Assembly: GCA_021292165.1 (NCBI GenBank)
Contig: CM037879.1
Coordinates: 286,538,272 to 286,602,271, forward strand
Direction: 5' to 3'
From: Shinisaurus crocodilurus
Taxonomy: Eukaryota > Chordata > Lepidosauria > Squamata > Shinisauridae
Length of the DNA stretch: 64,000 nucleotides
Shown here: piece after piece, positions 1-9,539 of the stretch
How the letters are laid out: the number at the start of each line of letters is the position of its first letter
Position numbering within the stretch: position 1 is the stretch's first letter
The notes under the pieces: model-generated
The model's database searches: none
What the model saw: only the letters and a program-made list of their open reading frames with translations
Told to the model about the DNA's origin: nothing
Program-made: the position numbers and the translations under genes

Positions 1-13
1 GAGAGAGAGAGAG
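1..13. repeat. (GA)n simple repeat at window edge
   Basis: Uninterrupted GA dinucleotides at the left edge; the array probably continues outside the window. Confidence 0.9.
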
Positions 14-465
14 CAGTCTCTGACTGTCAATCTGGCATTTTTCACCAGCACTAACGTGTGTGATGATTCTGATTATCCGGGTCACGGAGCCTGGTGCTGC
101 TGCTTTCTCCAGCATCTCATCCTTCTGACAGAGACATCTCCAGGAACAGTGACAGAACACAAACTGACCTCAATTCCCTCAAGGTTCGAGGGCTCCAGCA
201 GCAAGCAACAGCCAGAGCTGAACACACTCCTGTAGCGTCAGTCAGTTTAGAAAGAGAACCATTTTTTATATAGGCAGAGAAAGTAGCAATCATGTAACAT
301 GACACCTCGGGGCGGGTGATCAGCGCCGGGGCGTGAACCCGGGACTTCTCGCTATCACGACGGGAGCCGGCAGTTAGCGGAGCTAAAAGGCGCTGGTTTG
401 CAGGCTGGCACAGATGGTAACGCAAATGCCACAGGCTGTCAAACTGCAACTTGGGTTGCTACTCG
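14..465. other. Mostly unassigned; weak tRNA-like stretch on minus strand
   Basis: Nothing recognised in most of this stretch. On the minus strand, 325-392 carries a possible Pol III A box (TAGCTCCGCTAACTGCCG at 368-385) and B box (GGTTCACGCCC at 329-339) in tRNA-like order. It could be the eroded head of a tRNA-derived SINE. It has no clean cloverleaf, so it is not called a tRNA gene. Confidence 0.35.
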
Positions 466-852
466 TAGGGATGTATGAGAAAATCGCTCGGGGGTTGAAG
501 CAGGGGCGAACTTGCCCTACACTGACCCCCCCCGAGCCTCATGTAACTTACCTTTCCCTGGCTCGGCTCACATTCCTCATGAGATGGGCCGGGGTAAGGA
601 AGCTCCTGGTCCCTGGTGCTACTCTTCCGGGTCCCCAGTGCTACTCTTCCGGGTCCCTGGCGCTACTCTTCTGGGTCCCCGGCGCTACATATTTTATGTA
701 GAAAACAGGGGAGGAAACCACCTTAAAGCGGCTGCGATTTGCATAAGCGGCGCTTAAGGTGGATTTCCCTGTTTTCTACATAAATTACGTAGTGCCAGGG
801 ACCTGGAAGTGCCGCGAGCGGCTCGGCGACCGCACCAGCTGGCGGTCACCAA
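466..852 (+). mobile_element. Family F foldback MITE
   Basis: It starts TAGGGATG like the other family F copies and has a large central hairpin. The arm TTTTATGTAGAAAACAGGG near 690-710 pairs with CCCTGTTTTCTACATAAA near 768-785 around a loop with GATTTGCATAAGCGGCG. The left half contains three to four 25 bp direct repeats of GGTGCTACTCTTCCGGGTCC (about 608-685). No coding capacity is seen. The right border is approximate. Confidence 0.6.
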
Positions 853-977
853 GCAGCACCGGAGGGATTATGGCGGGGGGGGGGAGATCACCCAAGGCAA
901 AATTCATGGGAAATATAGAGGCTCTTGCTAGGGCAAGAATTCTGAAGGGATCTAGAAGAGTTGTGGTAAGATGGGGA

Positions 978-1185
978 AGGGCTATGGTTCAGCAGCGGAG
1001 CACTTGGTTCGCATGAGAAAGATCCCAGGGTCAATCCTCGGCATCTCCAGGTAGGGCTGGGAAAGATCCCCTGTCTGAAGCTCTAGAGAGCCTTTCCCAG
1101 GCAGTCTGGAGAATGGTGAGCTAGAGGGACCAATGGCCTCACTTGGTCTAAGGCAGCTTCTTATGGTCCAACATGTTCCCCAGCA
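978..1185 (+). mobile_element. SINE-B, diverged copy
   Basis: A tRNA-like head with A box TGGTTCAGCAGCGG and a degenerate B box (GGGTCAATCCTC) is followed by GGCATCTCCAGGTAGGGCTG. It ends near AAGGCAGCTTCTTATGG, the family's 3' end. Divergence is high, so the copy is old. Confidence 0.7.
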
Positions 1186-1510
1186 ACGGGCATTCAGAAG
1201 CACACTGATCTTGGATTTGTGGGGTGGCGGTGTGCAAAAGGGCCTTCTCTGTGGTGGCCCCCAAGGTTGAGGAATCCCCTTCCCTCTGACGTCCATTTGG
1301 CGCCTTCATTGTGTTTGCATTTCCGTTGGCAAGTTACGATGCACCTCTTTACCCAGGCCTCTGGAAGTGGATGAAGCTTTTGGATTATGACTTGAACAGA
1401 GCTTTTGATAGTGGTCTTGCTTTATATGGTTTTATTGACATGTATCAATGCACCCTGCCCTGGGACTGTAAGGTGAAGGGCGGGTTATACATCTAAATAA
1501 TAAATAAAGC
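1186..1510 (+). mobile_element. L2-like LINE, 3' end fragment
   Basis: Around 1235-1285 one frame reads KRAFSVVAPKVEESPSL, matching the conserved C-terminus of L2 ORF2 (family form RAFSVVAP.LWNSLP). A 3' UTR with GGGCGGGTTATACATCT follows, then an AAATAATAAATAAA tail. This is a 5'-truncated, non-functional fragment. Confidence 0.65.
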
Positions 1511-2684
1511 CATCATAACTAATAGCCATTGGTTTTACATCTTGTCAAGGGGAAACTTCCCACTGGTGTGGGAATTATATATCGAACAGATGGAAAGCTT
1601 TTTAATCTCAGCAGGCTGAAAGCAAAAAGTAAGGTAATTACAACCTCCGTTGTGGAACTTCAGTATGCTGATGATAATGTGGTCTCCGCACATTCAGAGG
1701 ATGATCTCCAAACTATCCTAAATGCTTTTGCAGAAGCATACGAAAAACTTGGTCTCTCACTTAACATCAAAAAAACCAAAGTGCTTCATCAGCAAGTGCA
1801 AGCCAATCCTTTGGTGATGCCATCTATCCAGCTTGGCGGGACAATACTGGAAAGTGTCAATCATTTTCTCTATCTTGGCAGCTATCTTTCTGTTACAGCT
1901 AACATCGACAGTGAAATCCAGCATCGTCTGAGCTCCGCAAGTGCCGCATTTTCTCGAATGAAACATAGAGTGTTCGAGGATCGGGATATTTGTAAGAAGA
2001 CCAAAACACTGGTTTATGAAGCCATTGTATTACCAACTTTATTGTATGCCTGCGAAACATGGACTATCTATAAACGTCACTTCCACCTCCTTGAAAGGTT
2101 TAATCAACGTTGCCTCCGGAAAATCCTGCGAATTACTTGGGAAGATAGGCGAACAAATGTCAGTGTACTGGAAGAAGCAAAGACTACTAGCATTGAAAAA
2201 ATGATCCTTCAACGCCAACTTCAGTGGACCGGTCATGTTGTTCGAATGCCTGACTCCTGTCTCCCAAAGCAGTTACTTTACTCCCAACTCAAGGATGGAA
2301 AGCGGAATATCGGTGGTCAATATAAGAGGTTTAAAGATGTTCATAAGGCTAATCTAAAAAAATGCAATATAAACATCGAAAACTGGGAAGCTCTGGCCCA
2401 TGAACGATCTAAATGGACTTTGAAGAAGCCCGAGTGCAAGGTGAAAGGGAGAAACGTGCTAAGCGAAAAGCACGTCAAATGAATCCTTTACAGGACCATC
2501 TTCTATCTGGTAACCTGTGTCCTCACTGTGGGAAGCTGTGTGGATCTAGAATTGGCCTCCACAGTCACTTACGGACCCATCGCTAGAGTCTACACAATCT
2601 TCCTTTTAGAATTTCCTCCTTTTATCCCAGAAGAAAATCTTACTCGGTCACGAGTGATCGCCTGATGATGATGATGATGATGAT
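1511..2684 (+). mobile_element. 5'-truncated non-LTR retrotransposon with RT remnant
   Basis: The 3' part of a LINE includes the end of the reverse transcriptase, a C-terminal region and a (TGA)n-type 3' tail at 2664-2684. A second, shorter copy lies on the minus strand at 35916-36518 and shares the whole 3' half. The clade is uncertain: the C-terminal pattern is unlike CR1, and BovB/RTE, I or Vingi relatives were considered but cannot be separated by eye. Confidence 0.85.
1529..2482 (+). pseudogene. LINE reverse transcriptase C-terminal fragment, frameshifted
   Basis: This 317-codon open frame holds the catalytic YADD motif at residues 46-49, within LQYADDNVVSAHSEDDL. After it come the LGLSLNIKKTK motif (about 74-84), LYLGSYLS, and a long C-terminal segment with LPTLLYACETWT and RQLQWTGHVVRMPD. 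The frame leaves the family sequence after SKWTLKK. Compared with the copy at 35.9-36.5 kb, 28 bp are missing between two ATGGA repeats, so the terminal CxxC...HxxxH zinc-finger-like segment is out of frame. The N-terminal endonuclease and first RT motifs are absent. The initiating ATG is incidental; this is a dead fragment, not a host gene. Confidence 0.85.
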
Positions 2685-2689
2685 AGCCA

Positions 2690-2795
2690 TCCTCCTCCAT
2701 TAATTTATCTCATCTTCTTTTAAAGCCATCTAAGTTGAAGGCTATCACCACCACATCTTTTGGTAGCCAATTCTATTGTTTAAGTATGTGGCTGT
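2690..2795 (-). mobile_element. CR1/L3-like LINE fragment
   Basis: It resembles the minus-strand copy at 20.17-20.78 kb (CTCCTCCATTAATTTATCTC, then a CTTTTAAAGCC-like block). It is a short fragment corresponding to the C-terminal coding region of that family. Confidence 0.5.
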
Positions 2796-2811
2796 AAGTT
2801 GGGGGAAAGGG

Positions 2812-3872
2812 CTAAGGAAAGCATACCTCTGAATACCAGTTGCTGGGAAACATTAGCGGGAAGGTGCTGTTGCACTCATGTCCTGCTTATGGGCTTCCCA
2901 TTGAGGCATCTGCTTGGCCACTGTGGGAAAAGAATGCTGGACTGTATAGGCCAGTGATGGCGAACCTTTTTGAGCCCGAGTGCCCAAACTGCAACACAAA
3001 ACCAACTTATTTATTTCAAAGTGCCAACACTGCAATTAAACCTGAATACCGAGGTTTTAGTTTTAGAAAAACAACTCATACAGTTGTCCGAACTAATTCA
3101 CATCTTTTGTCTTTAAAGAAAAACACAATAACAGAGCTTTCAATGATACAAACAGTTTTTTGTTGAAAAAAAAATCAACTCAAAAAAAATATTATAGTAC
3201 TACATTGTACACATAGCCTGAAGGGAATTTATACAAACTTTTTAAATTATATGCCAGACTGAAATTGTATGGGGCAAGCTTTACTCCAGGTCCTTTCCCT
3301 GCTTCTACAGGTGTCGGATTAGTAAAAGTAAAAGTCAACCTGTACTAGGATGAGCAAGATAGACAAGAAAACTAAACGTGCTTAACACATTTTAAACACT
3401 TTATGTCTTGGACTGCAAACACTGCATTAGGTAAAAGTTTGCATTGGGCATGGTTTTGCACAATTAATGTGATTTTTGCTATTGCTTGCATGCTGAGAAT
3501 TTGTCAAACCTTGGCTCATACTCCGTTAGTTTGAGAGCAACACATGCAGCACTCAGGTCAATTGTTAGGGCTTTACATCCAAGCCCATGCTCTGTGCATC
3601 ATTCTTTAAAAACTTTTAAATGAAGTAACAATGTAGAAAAGAAGTCTCTGTAACAGGAATTCTAGAATAAAATCATTCTGTTCCACACTGTGAGAAACAA
3701 GATCATTAGTGTTTTGCAGAAGGGGACGGTCTTTCCGCGATCTGGTGACCAATGGCTCGAGTGCCCACAGAGAGGTCCCTGCGTGCCAGCTGTGGCACCC
3801 GTGCCATAGATTTGCCATCACTGGTATAGGCCCTTGGTCTGATCCAGCACAGCTCTTGCTATGTTCTTATGT
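2812..3872 (+). mobile_element. CR1/L3-like 3' UTR, split by a hAT element
   Basis: Left part 2812-2951 (GAATACCAGTTGCTGGGAA, then GAATGCTGGACTGTATAGG) continues at 3832-3872 (CCTTGGTCTGATCCAGCAC, then the ATGTTCTTATG tail). The same unbroken sequence occurs at 53.9-54.07 kb. The hAT copy at 2952-3823 interrupts it, so this copy is older than that insertion. Confidence 0.8.
2952..3823. mobile_element. Non-autonomous hAT transposon, 872 bp
   Basis: Terminal inverted repeats read CAGTGATGGCGAA at the left and TTTGCCATCACTG at the right. It is flanked by a perfect 8 bp target-site duplication GTATAGGC (2944-2951 and 3824-3831), diagnostic of hAT elements. The interior is AT-rich and has no reading frame I can match to a hAT transposase. 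The terminal region (GCGAACCTTTTTGAGCCCG) is of a type common in reptile and mammal genomes. It depended on a transposase supplied from elsewhere. Confidence 0.9.
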
Positions 3873-4095
3873 TTATTTATTATATTTATATCCTACCTTT
3901 CCCCGCCGCTTGCTTACATGCTCCTCCTCCTCTCCATTTTATCCTCGCAACAACCCTGTGAGGTAGGCTAGGCTGAGAGTCAATGACTGACTCAAAGTCA
4001 CCCAGTGAGCTTCATGGCTGAGCGGGGACTAGAACCTGGATGTCCTGACTGACTCCCAGGCAAACACTCTAACCACTACACCACACTAGCTCTCA
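3872..4095 (-). mobile_element. SINE-A, near full length
   Basis: Reverse orientation: the 3' end (ATTTATTATATTTATATCCTACC) lies at the left and the tRNA-like head (TGAGAGCTAGTGTGGTGTAG) at the right. The family A box and B box are still recognisable. It abuts the tail of the CR1/L3-like copy. Confidence 0.85.
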
Positions 4096-4480
4096 AACAG
4101 GGATGTATGGATTTTGTTAAATCTATTCTGTCTGTGTTTCATGGATTGTCTTTCATTTCATCGCCCACTCGTTGATGGAATTGGATTTTTTAATTTTAGG
4201 GATGTACAAGAATTTGGTTCATGTTGGTTGGCAAATGTGCATTAGTGCACATTCACACTTGCACTACTAATGCACGTTAGAGCAAATGCACACTTGTGAT
4301 GTGCACATTTGCACAAATCCCACCCAAAAGTTACACAATTCCACAGAATCCGTGCAGGTGGGAAATAGCTTGTTTGCTGCAGAATCTGTAGATTGGATTC
4401 ATAGAAATCTGAACTCATTTGCGGATTTCTCCATTCATCCCTGCCTTCAAGTTAAAATGCTGATTAGCTGCAGTCCCATC
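4096..4480 (+). mobile_element. Family T MITEs, two overlapping copies
   Basis: Two starts are seen, AGGGATGTATGGATTTTG at about 4100 and TAGGGATGTACAAGAATTTG at 4198, the second apparently inside the first. The interior has mirrored GTGCATTAGTGCAC-type stretches. The terminus looks hAT-like, but no target duplication could be confirmed. Confidence 0.5.
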
Positions 4481-5101
4481 CAGATTGAGCCAAGGCAGCA
4501 CTATGGCAAAAGGTTTATGAAACACAGGCAGAGTCTCCTGTTTGGTTTTCCATTTTAAGTTAAACTTTGAGCAATTCTCTTTTACCATTTGGTCATGCCA
4601 CTGGGGGCCAAACCGAGTTCCCTCGTTGGCTGAATCTGCCAGACGGTCATCCTTGCTCTAAAATCCCTTTGATTAATCTGCCGGTTATGCAAAGGAAACA
4701 GACTGTTCTCAAAGCCTTCTTCTCAAAGGTAAGGGGAGGTGAACAAAATCAATAAAGAATGGCAGCTGGTAAGCTGAAATCCACACAGTGTCTGCGATGA
4801 TTATGTCTGCCTTTATATATTGCCTTCTTAAAGCAAAACAACAAACCAACGAACCCAGTGTCTCCAGGTTGTGTCTTAATTTTGTCCCTGCTTGTGGGAG
4901 AGGGTGGGGAGCGGGGAAAGAAACATCATCCAATTGATCACATTTTAAATTTTACTTGTTGTGGAGAAGGATGAAATTTAAATGAGAGTATTTCATCACT
5001 TTAGACAAACTTAATTCAGAAAGTACATTTCTCTCTGCTGAGTTTAAAGATAAACCAGTTGAAAGGCTGAGCTGTCTTCTAGCAAAAGCCAGTGAAGGAA
5101 G

Positions 5102-5103
<2 letters not shown>
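4481..5103. other. No recognised feature
   Basis: Mixed-composition DNA without a repeat family, convincing reading frame or RNA gene that I can identify. Confidence 0.5.

Positions 5104-5152
<49 letters not shown>
5104..5152. repeat. (CT)n then (CTTT)n microsatellite
   Basis: A run of CT dinucleotides passes directly into CTTT tetranucleotides. Short reading frames on either strand here are artefacts of the repeat. Confidence 0.95.
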
Positions 5153-5154
<2 letters not shown>

Positions 5155-5318
5155 GTAAATAGATTTCTACTACATCCATGCATCATTTATTTATTTATTT
5201 ATTATTTATTTATTATATTTATATATTTTTCCCTGCAAGGAACCCAAGGTGGCTTACATAATCCTCCTCCTCCTCCTCTCCATTTTATCCTCACAACCAC
5301 CCTGTGAGGTGGGTTAGG

Positions 5319-6219
5319 CAGGGATGTTGAAGAGTCCTTGGCCTCGAGTCACGAGTCGAGTCACGAGTCTTTGGACCCGAGTCTTGAGTCGAGTCTCGAG
5401 TCCAAGGGCCAAAATGGTGACTCGAGTCCCGAGTCACTCCCAAAGCGGCGGCCCATGGAGGGAGCGGGAGGGTCTTCGCGAGAGGAAGAAGAGCTGCCCT
5501 TCCTCCTGCGGAGACCCTCCCGCTCCCTCCATGGGCCGCCGCCGCTACCACTTACCTTACCACCTTCCCTCATCCCTGCTCCTGCCGCCGCCGCCTGCAA
5601 CCGCCGCCGCCGCCCACAACCGCCGCCGCCGCCCGCAACTGCCGCCACTCACCTCACCGCCGTCGCAATCTCACCTCGCCGCCACCTGCACGCCGCCACC
5701 GCCGCCGCCATCGCACGCTGCCGCCGTTCACCTCGCCACCGCCGCCGCCCGCAACCGCCACCGCTCACCTCACCACCGTCGCCGTCTCACCTCGCCGCCA
5801 CCCGCATGCAGCCATCGCCGCCGCCATCGCACACCGCCGTTCACCTCGCCGCCGCCGCCGTCTCACCTCGCCACCACCCGCACGCAGCCACCGCCGCCGC
5901 CATCGCACACCGCCGTTCACCTCGCCGCCGCCGCCGCCTCGCCGTCGCACGCCGCCGCGCCGGTCCCGTCGTGTCACTTCCGGCGCGGCAGAAGTGACGC
6001 GACGGGACCTTGCTCCGGCACGCTTGGCCGCCGCCGCTCTGTTTTTGGCGGGCTCTGTTTTTGGCGGTTGCGGGCGGCGGCGACAGAGTCCTTGGGGTTG
6101 AGTCCCGAGTCAAGTCTCGAGTCCCATTGAAAATATTGGGACTCGAGTCTGACTCGAGTCAGAGGGGGGACTCAGTCTGACTCACGAGTCGAGTCCTCGA
6201 GTCCGAGTCCCCATCCCTG
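5319..6219. mobile_element. GAGTC-rich hAT-like element, copy 1 (901 bp)
   Basis: Termini are CAGGGATGTTGAAGAGTCC and GAGTCCCCATCCCTG, with a perfect 8 bp duplication GGGTTAGG on both sides (5311-5318 and 6220-6227). Each subterminal region is a dense array of GAGTC and its complement, often as CTCGAGTC or ACGAGTC. The core (about 5540-5960) is a GCC-rich minisatellite with roughly 78 bp internal units. A 48 bp palindrome lies at 5962-6009. Long open frames on both strands reflect GC-rich, stop-poor repeats rather than protein coding. An inverted relative lies at 31512-32194. Transposase binding to the GAGTC array is an inference. Confidence 0.85.
5962..6009. repeat. Palindromic ETS-like module, copy 1
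   Basis: Arms GGTCCCGTCGTGTCACTTC and GAAGTGACGCGACGGGACC pair at 18 of 19 positions around a 10 bp GC loop. The GAAGTGACGCG core resembles joined ETS and CRE-like sites. The same module recurs near 26.8 kb and 32.7-33.0 kb. Confidence 0.8.
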
Positions 6220-6438
6220 GGGTTAGGCTGAGAGTCAGTGACTGGCCCAAAGTCACCCAGTGAGCTTCATGGCTGAGCGGGGACTAGAACCCGGATCTCC
6301 CGAGTCCCAGTCCAACACTCTCACCACTACGCCACACTGGCTCTCTCACTACATTAAACCAGTCTGGGCTGACTCAGCTCAGTTTGAAGGTGGTGAATGC
6401 AAAAGCCCTAAATACGAAGGAAGATGTTGCTTGCACGC

Positions 6439-6740
6439 TAGGGATGGTTGACGATTTCATTTTCAAGGGAACCAACCTGATTTGTACTTCCCAAAACTAC
6501 TATGTAGATCAGAACACAATTATCCTTAGGATTTGGTACTTCACCAAATTCTGTGATATAGTTTTCAGCACAGAAATTGTGCCAAAAATGCATTAGAATG
6601 AGTCTTTGGTGGTGGTGGTGGTGGTGGTGGGAAACACATTAAAAAAGAATGTGAATTTTTGTGTAGCTAAAATGGGACACAGAACGGACTTCCGAAGAAA
6701 CACATGCAAAACTGACATAGACTGTAAACAGACTGTTCTG
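6439..6740 (+). mobile_element. Family T MITE
   Basis: It begins TAGGGATGGTTGACG and has the low-GC interior typical of this group. The right end is uncertain. Confidence 0.45.
6606..6630. repeat. (GGT)n microsatellite
   Basis: Eight tandem GGT units within the family T element. Confidence 0.9.
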
Positions 6741-6764
6741 TCTGTCTGTATTGGGATAAAGCAG

Positions 6765-7850
6765 TGGGCAGCCCCATCCTATCTGGGTGCCCATAATAAC
6801 CCTCTGTAAAGGATTGAGGCCTACTCAGGCTTGAGTTTGTTGAAGCCTGAAGGCCCAAACACTTCCCTCGAGTAGTTGAAGCCTGAAGGCCCAAACACTT
6901 GGATGGGAGGGGGAGTTTGAGAGTTTTAGTTTACCCAATAGAAGTTAAGAATTAGATATCCTATTCAAGGTCACATGATTATAACCTTCCATTCCTGGGA
7001 AGGCTATATATGTGGGGTGGGGTCAGCTAGCAGTTAGTGTGCTGAGAGAGAGCCAGAAGCAGCAGCAGAGAAACAGCAGAGAGAAGCAGAGAGAGAGAAA
7101 GAGAAACTGGCTGCATAGGAAATAGGTAGTCTGAAGTTATACTAGAGAACATTGGATTGTTTGTTCGTTTGTTTTATTTTATCATACTTGCTTTTGAATT
7201 ATAACCACTCTATTAAGTAAAGACCCTAATATTATAAGTAAAGTGTTGTTGTTTACCCTGGAGTTTGGAGTGACTTATTCACCACGCCTACAGCCTACAC
7301 CCATGCTATTGGAAGCTGTAAAAGGACTTGATCTCCTGGAACGGGAGGGGCTTTGAGGAGAGGCAGAGATCTCCCAAAGGAAGGTTAAGGGGTCCCTGCA
7401 GTAGCGGAACCTTGACACCCTCCAAATAGGGAGGATTACAGGCATCCCATTGAAGAGGGGGGAGCACGGCGGAGAGGATTGCTGCCGCGCTCCTCTCACC
7501 CCCAAAAACGTTTAGATGGGCAATTTTGGCCGTCTAAATGTTTCTCCTCTCCTGGTGAGGTGGCAGCGGCTGAGGCAGCAGCTGGATTCTCCATACAACG
7601 GCAGCGCCTTGCTCCTACCCAGCCTGCCCCTGGGAACAACGCCCCCCACGCCAGAACCGAAGGCAGTCTTCCATCGTTGGTTCTCAGCCGGCACTCAAAG
7701 AACCGCACCGGCTGCAAGGTGGGGGGGGAGGGGAGGGCGCTCCATGGGTGGACTCCCCACTGCGACCTCGGAAAGGGATTTCAAGGATTGCTCCCCCAGG
7801 CAAGGTCGGAGGGCCACAGGATTGCGCGCCCTAAATGCTAACTAAACCAA
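6765..7850. mobile_element. Family G-like element split by the solo LTR
   Basis: Left part 6765-6804 (GCCCCATCCTATCTGGGTGC) and right part 7423-7850 (GGAGGATTACAGGCATCCC, then paired ACGTTTAGATGG / CCGTCTAAATGTTT). This resembles elements at 9.87-10.33, 46.94-47.40 and 63.56-63.99 kb in its GC-rich, gene-free make-up and TCTAAATG motif. Borders are approximate. Confidence 0.4.
6805..7417 (+). mobile_element. Solo LTR of an endogenous retrovirus-like element
   Basis: The 613 bp unit starts TGTAAAGG and ends CCTTGACA, imperfect inverted ends of the TG...CA type. It is flanked by a perfect 5 bp duplication CCCTC (6800-6804 and 7418-7422). U3 holds an exact 26 bp direct repeat (6839-6864 and 6875-6900, period 36), as retroviral enhancers often do. 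A TATA box GGCTATATATG lies near 7003-7013, followed by a purine-rich AGAGAGAG-type leader. No gag, pol or env sequence is present. The usual origin is recombination between the two LTRs of a full provirus. The family is not identified. Confidence 0.85.
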
Positions 7851-7975
7851 TGTAACGTGCAAAAATGGTAATTCTGACCTGCTGACCTCACGTTTCAGAG
7901 TGAGGTTTCTAAGGACGGACGTCAGATTGAGAGAGAGAGAAGTGATGGGACTCGATTGGCCATGAGTTTAACATA

Positions 7976-8370
7976 ATAAGAAAAGCACACTGGATCAGGC
8001 CAAGGGCCCATCTAGTCCAGGGGTTGGCAACCTTGGGACCAGTTTCCAGCCCCCAGACCCCTATGGGCGGCACTCCTGCTGCTACCACCCCACTGAATTT
8101 CAGTGTGGCGGCAGGGCCAGGGCCCACACAAGAGGCCGGGGGGGGGCGGCAGGCAAATTGGCCACCCCTGATCTAGCCCAGGGTTCCATTTGAAAATGGC
8201 CAGCCAAATGCCTCTTGGAAATTTCCCAAACAAAGCATGGATTCAACAGCTCTCCCCTGCTGTCAGTTCCCGATATCTGGTAGTCAGGTATACTGCCTCT
8301 GTTCCTGGAGGTTCCAATTAATTCTCCTGGAGAACAGCTGGTAATTGATGTATCCTCCATGAACAGGCCT
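7976..8370 (-). mobile_element. CR1/L3-like 3' UTR, split by a hAT MITE
   Basis: The sequence 7976-8017 (AAAAGCACACTGGATCAGGC) resumes at 8171 (ATCTAGCCCAGGGTTCCA) and runs on into GGCCAGCCAAATGCCTC. It is the reverse complement of the family's 3' UTR. Confidence 0.75.
8018..8170. mobile_element. hAT MITE, 153 bp
   Basis: Termini CAGGGGTTGGCAACCTT and AATTGGCCACCCCTG. The 8 bp duplication is ATCTAGTC / ATCTAGCC (7 of 8). It is inserted in a CR1/L3-like copy. The duplication fits the nnnTAnnn pattern described for Buster-type hATs. Confidence 0.85.
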
Positions 8371-8940
8371 TGTGCTTTTTAAAAGCTGTCCTGGTGGTCA
8401 CAACCAGACATCATGGTTGATTCCTTTAACACAAGTTTTATCCCCTTCCCTGGAGACTGATTTTTTTTTTGGGGGGGGGGATTTCTTAATAAATAAATAA
8501 TAAAAAAAAAGCTCACCAATCAGCCGATAATAAATTAAAGCATTAATTCTTCCCTCCCATATCAACTTATGACTTGTTATTTTATTCATCACCACGGTGG
8601 TTCAAATCTGATTTTCCCATTGTGCCAGAGACAGTATGTACCGTATGTCGACTGCCAAACTTTCATTTTTGGAGCAGGTTCCTTCCGGCCAAGTGATCTA
8701 GCAACTGCAGATATACTACATGTGTGTTAAGCTGAAGTAATTGTAATTATCTTGAATGATTTTCTTGGGGAAACGAAATAAAAATATGATATATGATAAT
8801 AAATGAAAAGAAATATATGACGCAATGAAAATGTTCATCAAAAAATCATGAGCAGACAAACGGCAATAAACCTAGACACAACCATAACAGCCCGATCAAA
8901 CCTCTCTTAAAGATGAAAGAACTGAGCCCAGCTGGAGGGA
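8371..8940. other. No recognised feature
   Basis: AT-rich DNA with a T10G10 run at 8461-8480 and a short AATAAATAAATAATAAAA stretch near 8490-8510. No gene or clear repeat family is seen. A short piece of a foldback hAT (CTTTCCCCAACCTGCTGCCC) follows at 8956-9005. Confidence 0.5.
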
Positions 8941-9012
8941 AATGGTTTCTGGGTAGCTTTCCCCAACCTGCTGCCCTAGAGATGTGTTGGACAACAGCTC
9001 CCATCTTGAGAT

Positions 9013-9399
9013 GCTGTGACCCTACCCGCTTCCAGCTCGGCGGATGCCGCCGCTGCTGGGCCAAAAGCGGACGTGCGCCAAGCCGCTTGGCGGAATTCCG
9101 GGTTCCCGCCAGGCTGCTTTTATGTAGAAAATGCCATAATATACATTAAGAGCAGCTGCAATTTGCACAAGTTACACAAGTTATGCAAATTGCGGCCGCT
9201 TCTGGCATATCTTACGGCATTTTCTACAGAAAAAGCGGCCCGCCGGGAACCCAGAAGTCATCCACCAGCTCGACTCGGGAGAACACAAGTCGAGCCAGGG
9301 AAGGAGGCATGCAGGATGGCGGTCCGGGGGGGGGGGGTCGAGCCCAGCCAGTTCGATGGATTTCCACCCCCCCCCGAACGAACTCTTCACACATCCCTA
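9013..9399 (-). mobile_element. Family F foldback MITE, inverted orientation
   Basis: The right end reads CACACATCCCTAC, the reverse of the family's TAGGGATGTGTG start. The central hairpin pairs TTTATGTAGAAAATGCC (about 9119-9135) with GGCATTTTCTACAGAAAA (about 9216-9233) around TTGCACAAGTTACACAAG. Arm sequences GGGTTCCCGCC and GGCCCGCCGGGAACCC extend the pairing. Non-coding. Confidence 0.7.
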
Positions 9400-9539
9400 C
9401 ATCCCATCAGTACCAGCCAGCATGATGGGTTGAACTGTGGTGGTTGGGGATGAGCGGGAGGGTCCAGAAACCCCCGTTTGTGCATTTTTGTTGTGCTTTA
9501 ATTTGCACTCCTCCTACACTTCACGTGTTATTGGGCAGG

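Larger units (their letters stand above)
5176..6346 (-). mobile_element. SINE-A split by GAGTC-rich hAT element
   Basis: The 3' half is at 5176-5318 (TATTTATTATATTTATA to CCTGTGAGGTGGGTTAGG) and the head half at 6220-6346 (GGGTTAGGCTGAGAGTCAGT to GCCACACTGGCTCTC). Removing 5319-6219 and one target copy restores a continuous SINE-A, so the hAT-like element entered an existing SINE. Confidence 0.9.

Noticed and set aside
5324..6130. 268-codon and 219-codon open frames
   Set aside because: Created by GCC/CCG minisatellite and GAGTC arrays inside a hAT-like element; low-complexity Pro/His/Arg protein on several frames.
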